Shown here in pieces: positions 34,450 through 41,784 of a stretch of 64,000 bases of DNA. Below the pieces are notes generated by a model. That model did no database searches and had not been told where the DNA came from. It saw nothing but the letters and a program-made list of their open reading frames with translations. The stretch is from the NCBI GenBank assembly GCA_947494825.1, contig CANLWN010000004.1:124001-188000 (forward strand), written 5' to 3'. A program made the position numbers and the translations under genes. This stretch comes from an uncultured Flavobacteriaceae bacterium (GTDB taxonomy: Bacteria; Bacteroidota; Bacteroidia; Flavobacteriales; Flavobacteriaceae). Each line of letters starts with the position of its first letter. Positions within the stretch are counted from its first letter, which is position 1.

Positions 34450-35799
34450 TTATTTGACTTTCAGCACCACCAGATCGGTGTTCCCTTTGCTCTGTAGGTC
34501 CGGGAAATCGGTGCTTGCGGTCTCGCCTACCAAAAGGATGCTTTTGTCCGGGTTTTCCAGGGCATCGAAGCCGTAATCCAGACCGGAACCCCCATAGGAA
34601 TGCTGCCAGCTTAAGTTGCCCTCGCTGTCGGTCCTCAGGAACCAAAGATCATTTTCCCCGGTATTGGAAGTGGCGTCCATGTCGGCGCTCTTGGAATTTC
34701 CCGAAATCAAAAATCCGCCATCCGCTAGGGAACGCACTTTCCGTGCGGCATCAAACAGGGTGCCGCCATAAGTTCTCTCCCAAAGCAAATTGCCGTTATC
34801 GTCCACTTTAATCAGCCAAACATCGGATTCCCCGTTGTTTTTTGATATATCGGTATCCGTACTAAAGGTATTGCCTGTAATTACATAGGCATTGTCCAAG
34901 GTCCGGGCAATGCCATAGGATTTATCGATACCCGAGCCGCCAAAGGAACGTTCCCAGACCAAATCGCCCATATCCGATACTTTCACCACCCAAAAATCAT
35001 AACTTCCCTTGGTGTTCGAAATGTCAAAATCGGTACTCTCCGAGGAACCGGTAATCACAAAGCCACCATCCTGTGCCGCCACTACGCCATAGGCCCTATC
35101 GTTATTGGTGCCGCCAAAAAAACGCCGCCAAACCAAATTGCCCGCAGCGTCCAATTTAGTTCCCCAAAACTCGCCCACGCCATGTCTGGTAAGGGAAGAT
35201 AGGCCTTTCCCCACATTACCTTCCCCATTGGAGGCCGTTACGTCCAAAAACCCAACGAAGAAGTAGCCACCATCGGCGGTCTGCACTACATCATAGGAGT
35301 GGTCATGGCCCGAAAAACCAAAGCTCCTTTCCCATTCCACGGTGCCAGAGGCATCCAATTTCAGGATCCAATTGTCATGAAAGCCTTCATTGTTACTGCC
35401 ATCGCCGTCATCGCTCATCGCGTATCCCACAATGGCATAGCCGCCATCCGAGGTTTGGATTACACTTTGCCCCCTATCGTCCTTACTACCGCCATAGGTC
35501 TTGTTCCACTGCAGGTTTCCATCGGCGTCCAATTTTAACAGCCAATAGTCATTTACGTCCAGGGTCTTATCCGTAATATCCCCATCCACGCTATTGGTAT
35601 ACCCTAAAATGGCATAGCCGCCATCGGTGGTGGCCACAACAGCCTGCGCCGTTTCCGAATTACTGCCCCCAAAATTCCGGACCCAATCCAATTCGCCTAA
35701 AAAGGCGGGTGTTTCGCCCACATCATCCAGCACCAAAGCCTCGTCATTGGAACATGCGAGCAAGCTCAATGCAAAAACGATATATACCAATTTTTTCAT
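34450..35799 (-). CDS. Lipoprotein with seven-repeat propeller
   Basis: Lipoprotein of 449 residues: lipobox SLLAC (Cys16) followed by SNDE, matching surface export. The rest is seven repeats of 50-60 residues, each with a YGG or FGG turn, DGGYAI-type strand, and W-x-x-K-x-D-x-x-G-N-L-x-W (e.g. YWLLKLDADGNLQWNKTYGG), predicting a seven-bladed beta-propeller. Similar proteins are common and uncharacterised in Bacteroidota. The ATG at 35799 overlaps the stop of the upstream gene by one base (TGATG), so the two are translationally coupled; the in-frame TTG at 35802 is less likely. No terminator hairpin is obvious after it. Confidence 0.82.
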   Translation of the reverse strand: MKKLVYIVFALSLLACSNDEALVLDDVGETPAFLGELDWVRNFGGSNSETAQAVVATTDGGYAILGYTNSVDGDITDKTLDVNDYWLLKLDADGNLQWNKTYGGSKDDRGQSVIQTSDGGYAIVGYAMSDDGDGSNNEGFHDNWILKLDASGTVEWERSFGFSGHDHSYDVVQTADGGYFFVGFLDVTASNGEGNVGKGLSSLTRHGVGEFWGTKLDAAGNLVWRRFFGGTNNDRAYGVVAAQDGGFVITGSSESTDFDISNTKGSYDFWVVKVSDMGDLVWERSFGGSGIDKSYGIARTLDNAYVITGNTFSTDTDISKNNGESDVWLIKVDDNGNLLWERTYGGTLFDAARKVRSLADGGFLISGNSKSADMDATSNTGENDLWFLRTDSEGNLSWQHSYGGSGLDYGFDALENPDKSILLVGETASTDFPDLQSKGNTDLVVLKVK

Positions 35800-37061
35800 C
35801 AATTCGCTTTTTGGATTATGAACAGGCCGGTATTGATATCGTTGACGATCATCTTTTCACTTGCAAAATAGGGGTAAACACTCCATACCCCATTAAAGGA
35901 GGCGGTGTTGTTTGTGGGAAAGGTGTCAAAAAAACCGGTTTCCACAATAGTGTTGCCATCAATTCCGGAAATGTCCAGGACGCGCACACCGGCCGTATAA
36001 TTCGCCAAAAAGAATTCGTCTCCCCGCACATATCCGTTGTGATCTATGGCTGCCGTGGGGCCTAGATAGGTATCGTGCAGCACTGGATTGTCCAAATCCG
36101 AAAAATCAAAAATCAAGGTACGTGAGTTAAATCCGAAATCTGTCTCGTCCAGCTCATCCCCAAGGATAAAATACCGATGATCCTCTGTAAACCATCCCTG
36201 ATGGGTATACCCAATATTTCCATACTGCAGCGTCGTAATCTCGGCTGGATTGGCCTTATCCGTAACGTTTGCCAATACAATCTGACTTTCGTTGGCGCCT
36301 ACAAAAATTTCGCTCCCGGTATAGTCGGTATCCGGACCATTATAACTGATGACCTGGGCATCGTGGGTATAGCCATTGTCCGCATAGCCGCCGACGCCAA
36401 CAGGGTTTTTGGGATCTTGGACATTGATAAAGTGGGCGCCACCATTGAAGGCGTCGTCTCTGGCCGTTCCCACGGCATAGGCAAAACCGGTTTGTTCATT
36501 GATGACAATATTGTGCGCATTTCCAAAACCGGTGTACCGAGTATCTGCCGTAAAATTTTCGGGTGGACTTGCCACGTTTCTAAGCCGGGTAAGATCAAAG
36601 ACCTGCATGCCGTGATCGGCCGCTTCCGACACGATAAAGGCATGGTCCTGGAATACCTTGATGTCCCGCCATCCGCTTGCCACCGTCGCCGTGGGCAATT
36701 TTCCCAGGTATACCAAATTGTCTGTATCCGTGATATCCACAAAAGCGGTTCCATTGTCGAGACCCACCAGTGCGTACTCCCTATTGTTGCTTGTATCGGT
36801 CCACCCCCATATGTCATTCCCGGAAGCAGCGTTGAAAATGCCAAGGGGGATACCGCCCAACAAATCGTACCCGTTGCAAGGGTAAATGTCGGCCACGCCG
36901 CCCACACAAGCAAAGAACCCGATCGGGGTGTCGTTGTTGCCCCCGGTCATATCATCATCGGACTGCATCCCGCCAATCGTATCATCATCATTATCCGAAC
37001 TATTACTGGAGCAGGCTAGGCACAAAAAGCTAAAGAGGATGCATATGGGGTACTTTCTCAT
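35799..37061 (-). CDS. Choice-of-anchor B family lipoprotein
   Basis: Lipoprotein of 420 residues matching the choice-of-anchor B family, a propeller domain found with varied C-terminal or lipid anchors. Lipobox SFLCLAC places Cys at 17, followed by an Asp-rich segment (DNDDDTIGGMQSDDD). Characteristic segments are NDIWGWTD, REYALVGLDNGTAFVDI, HNIVINEQTGFAYAVG, DPKNPVGVGGY, and HDAQVISYNGPD. Function of the family is unknown; the repeats suggest ligand or protein binding at the cell surface. Coupled to the next lipoprotein by TGATG, and divergent from thiL with an 80-bp gap. Confidence 0.88.
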   Translation of the reverse strand: MRKYPICILFSFLCLACSSNSSDNDDDTIGGMQSDDDMTGGNNDTPIGFFACVGGVADIYPCNGYDLLGGIPLGIFNAASGNDIWGWTDTSNNREYALVGLDNGTAFVDITDTDNLVYLGKLPTATVASGWRDIKVFQDHAFIVSEAADHGMQVFDLTRLRNVASPPENFTADTRYTGFGNAHNIVINEQTGFAYAVGTARDDAFNGGAHFINVQDPKNPVGVGGYADNGYTHDAQVISYNGPDTDYTGSEIFVGANESQIVLANVTDKANPAEITTLQYGNIGYTHQGWFTEDHRYFILGDELDETDFGFNSRTLIFDFSDLDNPVLHDTYLGPTAAIDHNGYVRGDEFFLANYTAGVRVLDISGIDGNTIVETGFFDTFPTNNTASFNGVWSVYPYFASEKMIVNDINTGLFIIQKAN

Positions 37062-37140
37062 AGCGATATATTTGGGTAAACGATACTTTCTTTCTCCTAG
37101 TAAATATACGATATAAAATATATCCTCTTATTTTTGCAAC

Positions 37141-38190
37141 ATGATAGCGGATAAAAACCCCAAGCGGACTTCCTTGGAGGAACTGGGCGAGTTTGGATTG
37201 ATAGACCACCTGACCAAGGATTTTCCCTTGCAGCAAAAATCTACGGTCAAAGGTATTGGCGATGACGCGGCCGTACTCGATTTCAAGGATCGTAAAACTT
37301 TGGTGTCTACGGACCTCCTGATCGAGGGCGTTCATTTTGACCTAAGTTATATGCCCCTAAAACACCTAGGCTACAAAGCAGTTGTGGTAAATCTTTCGGA
37401 TATCTATGCCATGAACGCCATAGCTACGCAAATTACGGTTTCCATTGCCGTTTCGAACCGATTTCCCTTGGAGGCCTTGGAGGCGTTTTATGAGGGCGTG
37501 GCCCTGGCGGCCAAAACCTACGAGGTAGACGTCGTGGGAGGGGATACCACTTCTTCCACCAAGGGCATGCTCATCAGCATTACCGCCATTGGAGCAGCCA
37601 TGGAAAACAAAATTGTGTATAGAAATGGGGCAAAACCCAATGACCTTTTGGTCGTTACCGGAGACCTGGGCGGTGCCTATATGGGGCTGCAGGTACTTGA
37701 ACGGGAAAAGGAAGTGTTTAAGGTAAATCCGAACAATCAACCAGACCTTGATGCCTATTCCTATATCGTGGAGCGGCAATTAAAACCTGAGGCGAGAAAG
37801 GATATGGTTGCTCTTCTGGACAAACTGGGCGTGCATCCCACCGCTATGATAGACATCAGCGATGGCCTTTCCTCGGAAATCCTGCACCTTTGTAAACAAA
37901 GCGAGGTGGGGTGCAATCTATATGAGGATAAGATCCCCTTGGATCCCACGGTCATTTCGAGCTGTGAGGAATTTGGCCTGGACAGCACTATGGTAGCGCT
38001 CAGCGGAGGAGAAGACTATGAACTGTTGTTCACTGTGGACCAAAAAGAATTCCCGAAAATAAAAGGCAATCCTAATTTGACTGTCGTGGGGCATATGACA
38101 GCCAAAAGTGAAGGTGCACATTTGATTTCCAGGAATATCTCTAAAATTCCATTGACCGCTCAGGGTTGGAATTCACTTGCCAAAGCATAA
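37141..38190 (+). CDS. thiL: Thiamine-monophosphate kinase ThiL
   Basis: Phosphorylates thiamine monophosphate to thiamine diphosphate, the last step of the cofactor pathway. Features of the PurM-like ATP-binding fold are present: GIGDDAAVLDF near the N-terminus, TTDLL-type STDLLIEGVHFD, VNLSDIYAM, GGDTTSSTKG (Walker-like), VTGDLGGAYMGLQ and IDISDGLSSEI, and LSGGEDYELLF near the C-terminus. Length 349 is normal. No TPP riboswitch is seen. A TATTTTTG box ends four bases before the ATG, so transcription may be nearly leaderless from it. Its stop is immediately followed by the stop of the convergent gene at 38191. Confidence 0.95.
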   Translation: MIADKNPKRTSLEELGEFGLIDHLTKDFPLQQKSTVKGIGDDAAVLDFKDRKTLVSTDLLIEGVHFDLSYMPLKHLGYKAVVVNLSDIYAMNAIATQITVSIAVSNRFPLEALEAFYEGVALAAKTYEVDVVGGDTTSSTKGMLISITAIGAAMENKIVYRNGAKPNDLLVVTGDLGGAYMGLQVLEREKEVFKVNPNNQPDLDAYSYIVERQLKPEARKDMVALLDKLGVHPTAMIDISDGLSSEILHLCKQSEVGCNLYEDKIPLDPTVISSCEEFGLDSTMVALSGGEDYELLFTVDQKEFPKIKGNPNLTVVGHMTAKSEGAHLISRNISKIPLTAQGWNSLAKA

Positions 38191-38445
38191 TTAAGCCACC
38201 TGTTGTGGGGCGGCTCTATGTCTTTTTTGATATAAATTCTCCAGTGTATCGTTAATGTCCTGAAGTTCAGGGGTAAGTGCGGAAAGGCTACCACTGACAT
38301 CAGTGGTTACCTGTTTGTTGCAATGGATACATTTATACTCTTTAATGTGAAGGGTCACTTTTTTGGAAACGGCATAATGGTGTCCAAAGAGGTTGCAAAA
38401 AACTGAACTCAGTTTGATGCCATAGTTAGAAAATGCTTTTTTCAT
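38191..38445 (-). CDS. Small conserved protein with zinc-ribbon-like CxxC
   Basis: Protein of 84 residues from the ATG at 38445. A pattern GHHYAVSKKVTLHIKEYKCIHC (in part) with a CxxC in KCIHCNK and nearby His residues suggests a single zinc-binding ribbon; this resembles short DUF1660-like proteins, though I am not sure of the family. The rest is helical (ELQDINDTLENLYQKRH). Function unknown. The 269-bp region upstream contains no gene. Convergent with thiL, stop to stop with no gap. Confidence 0.7.
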   Translation of the reverse strand: MKKAFSNYGIKLSSVFCNLFGHHYAVSKKVTLHIKEYKCIHCNKQVTTDVSGSLSALTPELQDINDTLENLYQKRHRAAPQQVA

Positions 38446-38714
38446 ACAAGTAGGTTTTAGGGGAAGCAAGAATAAGATTTGGGATCATTATTTTGCAAAC
38501 TTCAATATTAATCTATTGGTCAATTGTTTAAAAGCCTTTGATTAAAGTACTTTATCACTACAACGGTACCGTGGTACACTTTATTGGGTGCCATCCATGA
38601 TTTTTTATATATTTTCGATGAACGTATTTTTTTTCGACAAAAGGATATAATTTTCCGATGAGCTGCTGCTTTTAGATCTTTTGTTTTCACTTATCTTGCC
38701 GCATAATTTTATTC
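38446..38714. other. Divergent promoter region of the zinc-ribbon gene and brnQ
   Basis: AT-rich, no ORF. A TATCTTG stretch near 38693 is a partial -7 box on the brnQ side, without a clear -33 element. Confidence 0.3.
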
Positions 38715-40007
38715 ATGTACAAGACCAAAGAGACCTTTGTTACCGCCTTTGCCCTTTTTTCCTTATTCTTTGGGGCGGGCAATTTGATTTTGCCCCCGCA
38801 ATTGGGGTTTAAATCGGGCGAACTCTGGTGGTTGGTCACCTTGGGTTTTTGTATCTCCGCCGTGTTAATTCCGCTCTGTGGCATTTTGGCCCATGCCAAA
38901 TTACAGGGCACCATATTCGACTTTGGGAAAAAAGTATCGCCCGCCTTTAGCCTGATTTATTCCTTTATCATTTATGCCATCTCCATAAGCCTTCCGTCAC
39001 CCAGAACCGCATCGGTAACCCATGAGATGGCCATAGCCCCATTTTTTAGCACTTCCTCCCTGCTCACCAGTATCATCTATTTTGTGCTGGTGTTTATCTT
39101 CGTCATGAACCGCAGCAAAATATTGGATATCATAGGCAAGCTTTTGACACCTGCCATTATCCTCATTTTATTGACCATCATAGGGGTTACCGCATTTTCT
39201 TTCGAGCTGGTCTTTGGCGCCACGGCCTTTGCGCATCCGTTTTCCCATGGCGTGCTAGAGGGTTACCAGACCTTTGATGCCATAGGTGCCGTAGTGGTCG
39301 GGGGCGTGATTATTATATCTATCAATCTTAAGAACACCGATGCCGGCTACGAGGAGAAAAAGGGCTTGATCAGACGGGCAGGCTGGTTGGCCGGGTTGGC
39401 CCTCCTTTTAATCTATGCCGGACTGATCTTTACCGGTGCCCTGATGCACGGCGAGTTCGATGCTGCGATTTCCAGGACCGGCCTCTTGAACGGGATCAGT
39501 ATCAAAACCCTGGGCAACACCGCCAATCTCTTCCTGAGTATTTTGGTGGGCCTGGCTTGCTTTACCACCGCCGTGGGCATCGTGACAGGCACGGCCGACT
39601 TTGTAAAATACCGCTTTGGGGATTCACAGCGAGTGTATACCATAACCGCAGTTGTCGGATGCCTCTTGGGTATAGTAATGGGGCAATTTAATGTGGGTTA
39701 TATCATCGCGGTGGCCTTTCCTGCGCTGATGTTCATTTATCCGATTACCATAGTCCTGATTCTATTGAACATCCTTCCCAACAAGTTTGCCTCCCCCTTG
39801 GTTTTTAAGAGTGTGGTGATGGCCACTATCATTTTCAGTATCCCCGATTTTTTGGGCAGTATCGGACTGGAAGACCTTATTGCCCCCATAAAAGGTTGGA
39901 TACCCCTAGGGTCCCTGAACATGGGTTGGGTGCTTCCGGCCGTACTGGGTTTTGTACTGGCCAATGTTATGGAAATGAAAAGGGATTTCCCAGAATTGAA
40001 GAAATAA
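38715..40007 (+). CDS. brnQ: Branched-chain amino acid Na+ symporter BrnQ
   Basis: Membrane symporter of the LIVCS family that takes up leucine, isoleucine and valine with sodium. About 12 hydrophobic helices run through 430 residues. The N-terminal LFFGAGNLILPPQLG and PSPRTASVTHEMAIAPF are typical of the family. No enzyme or regulator of branched-chain metabolism is adjacent; the gene stands alone between convergent neighbours. The uncharged C-terminus ends in a short basic tail. Confidence 0.93.
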   Translation: MYKTKETFVTAFALFSLFFGAGNLILPPQLGFKSGELWWLVTLGFCISAVLIPLCGILAHAKLQGTIFDFGKKVSPAFSLIYSFIIYAISISLPSPRTASVTHEMAIAPFFSTSSLLTSIIYFVLVFIFVMNRSKILDIIGKLLTPAIILILLTIIGVTAFSFELVFGATAFAHPFSHGVLEGYQTFDAIGAVVVGGVIIISINLKNTDAGYEEKKGLIRRAGWLAGLALLLIYAGLIFTGALMHGEFDAAISRTGLLNGISIKTLGNTANLFLSILVGLACFTTAVGIVTGTADFVKYRFGDSQRVYTITAVVGCLLGIVMGQFNVGYIIAVAFPALMFIYPITIVLILLNILPNKFASPLVFKSVVMATIIFSIPDFLGSIGLEDLIAPIKGWIPLGSLNMGWVLPAVLGFVLANVMEMKRDFPELKK

Positions 40008-40060
40008 GAAAACCCGAAAAACCTATAGCTTTTCCCTTAGACCGGGAGGGGAATTTTTGC

Positions 40061-41356
40061 CTATCCGTTTTGCATCAATTCTTCGATTTCCGCTGCCATG
40101 ATCGGAATATTCCGCATTAGGTTAAACGGCTCGCCTTGTTCCTGGATGACCACATTGTCCTCTATCCGTATACCCATTTTTTCCTCTGGAATATAGATGC
40201 CCGGCTCCACGGTAAAGACCATGCCGGCCTTCATGGGGGTCTTTAAGGCCCCATAGTCATGGGTGTCCAGGCCAATATGGTGACTGGTGCCGTGCATGAA
40301 GTATTTTTTATAGGCCGGCCAGGCCTTGTTTTCATTTTGTACATCGGCCTTATCCAATAGTTTGAGCTGCAGCAATTCAGAGGTCATGACCTTGCCGACC
40401 TCCTTGTGATAATCTGCCCAGAGGGTTCCAGGGACCAGCATTTTGGTGGCTTCGTTCTTCACCCGGAGGACTGCATTGTACACCTCCTTTTGCCGTGGCA
40501 TGAATCGGCCGTTCACGGGAATGGTCCGCGTCATATCGCTGGAGTAGTTGGCATACTCCGCAGCAACATCCATCAACAACAGGTCGCCATCCGCGCATTG
40601 TTGGTTGTTCTCAACGTAGTGCAGCACATTGGCGTTGTTGCCGGATGCGATTATAGGGGTGTAAGCGAATCCTTTGGAGCGGTTACGGATAAACTCATGC
40701 AGGTATTCCGCTTCTATTTCGTACTCCCAAACGCCCGGACGTACAAACTGCAAGATCCTGCGAAATCCTTTTTCCGTAATGGTGCAGGCCTGTTGCATCA
40801 AATCGATTTCTTCGATTTCCTTTACCCCACGGATTTCTTGTAAAATGGGATTGCTCTTGGCCTGTTGGTGGGCGGGAAACTTATCCCTGCACATCTGTAT
40901 AAAGCGATCTTCACGGGTCTGGGTCTCCACAGCCTGGCGATAATGTTCGTTGGTATTGAAATAAATAATGTGGGCCTCGGTCATCAGATCAAAAAAGACT
41001 TTTTCAAAGTCGGACAACCAATACACCGTCTGTATTCCGGAAACCTCGGTGGCCCTTTCCTTGGTCAGTTTTTCTCCTTCCCAGACCGCAATGTGCTCAT
41101 TGGTCTCACGTACAAACAACAGCTCGCGGTGTTTGGGATCCAAAGCATCCGGAAAGAGCACCAAAATAGTTTCCTCCTGATCGGCACCGCTGAGATAAAA
41201 GATATCCCTGTGCTGCTCAAAGGGCATGGTGCTATCCGCACTTATGGGATAAATATCATTGGAATTGAACACGGCGATACTTTGTGGTTTCATTTGCGCC
41301 ATGAACTTTTTGCGGTTCTTTTTGAAAAGGCCGTTATCTATTTGGTGATACTTCAT
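40061..41356 (-). CDS. Xaa-Pro aminopeptidase (M24B)
   Basis: Cytoplasmic metallopeptidase that removes N-terminal residues preceding proline. The aminopeptidase P N-terminal domain (MKYHQIDNGLFKKNRKKF in part) is followed by the creatinase-fold catalytic domain with the five metal ligands visible: Asp in LLMDVAAEY and SSDMTRTIP, His in HGTSHHIGLDTHD, Glu in EPGIYIP and Glu in GIRIEDNVV. The ATG at 41356 gives a standard 431-residue protein; the frame extends 33 bases upstream. Confidence 0.93.
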   Translation of the reverse strand: MKYHQIDNGLFKKNRKKFMAQMKPQSIAVFNSNDIYPISADSTMPFEQHRDIFYLSGADQEETILVLFPDALDPKHRELLFVRETNEHIAVWEGEKLTKERATEVSGIQTVYWLSDFEKVFFDLMTEAHIIYFNTNEHYRQAVETQTREDRFIQMCRDKFPAHQQAKSNPILQEIRGVKEIEEIDLMQQACTITEKGFRRILQFVRPGVWEYEIEAEYLHEFIRNRSKGFAYTPIIASGNNANVLHYVENNQQCADGDLLLMDVAAEYANYSSDMTRTIPVNGRFMPRQKEVYNAVLRVKNEATKMLVPGTLWADYHKEVGKVMTSELLQLKLLDKADVQNENKAWPAYKKYFMHGTSHHIGLDTHDYGALKTPMKAGMVFTVEPGIYIPEEKMGIRIEDNVVIQEQGEPFNLMRNIPIMAAEIEELMQNG

Positions 41357-41494
41357 ATTGGTTGTGATGTTTTGTTTTATTTGGACCAAAGGACTACTGC
41401 CCCGTTCGTTTTGTCATTCCCGCACAAGATGTTGGTTCCTTTAATCGATAAAGATAAAAACATAATACGGATGAATAGTGATTATGTGTTTTCT

Positions 41495-41519
41495 GGATTC
41501 CTGCTTGCGCAGGAATGAC
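41495..41519 (+). repeat. REP-like palindromic repeat, copy 1
   Basis: 25 bp reading GGATTCCTGC...GCAGGAATGAC, itself near-palindromic (ATTCCTGC/GCAGGAAT). It matches the reverse complement of copy 2 at 24 of 25 positions. Such sequences are known as dispersed small repeats in many genomes. Confidence 0.75.
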
Positions 41520-41640
41520 ATTTTATTTGTTCCAAAAGTCTAGAAAAAATGTACGAATGCAGCATTCTTTTCAGTTTCCAATTTCTTTTCCCTTCCTGTT
41601 GTCCTAGCTATCATGTTCCGGATTCCTGCCTTCCCTTTTT

Positions 41641-41665
41641 GTCATTCCTGCGCAGGCAGGAATCC
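41641..41665 (-). repeat. REP-like palindromic repeat, copy 2
   Basis: Inverted copy of 41495-41519, reading GTCATTCCTG...GCAGGAATCC. Together with the upstream GGATTCCTGCC (41620-41630) it can form an 11-bp stem. The two copies face each other 121 bp apart, like the ends of a miniature element. Confidence 0.75.
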
Positions 41666-41727
41666 AATGCCCATCATTCTTCCTTGATCTCCTCAAAAAT
41701 AGCCATTTCCCCGTCGCAATAAAAGTT

Positions 41728-41758
41728 TTGTCATCGGTCTGCCAAATTCATAACTTCA
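41728..41758 (+). promoter_or_regulatory. Possible promoter of the Asp-box protein gene
   Basis: TTG at 41728-41730 and TAACTTCA at 41751-41758, 20 bases apart. The -7 box departs from TAnnTTTG at its end, so this is a weak match; transcription would begin about 20 bases before the ATG at 41785. Confidence 0.35.
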
Positions 41759-41784
41759 CCAAGCAAATTCCAAGCGTATTGCAA

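Larger units (their letters stand above)
41357..41784. other. Repeat-bearing intergenic region before the Asp-box protein
   Basis: No gene is recognised in about 430 bp. It contains two copies of a 25-bp palindromic repeat (listed), a partial third copy near 41412 (GTCATTCCCGCACAAG) and a GGATTCCTGCC at 41620-41630 that pairs with the second copy. A promoter candidate for the downstream gene lies at 41728-41758. Confidence 0.5.

Noticed and set aside
37062-37140. TPP riboswitch upstream of thiL
   Set aside because: The gap is only 79 bp and AT-rich; none of the conserved THI-box segments is present.
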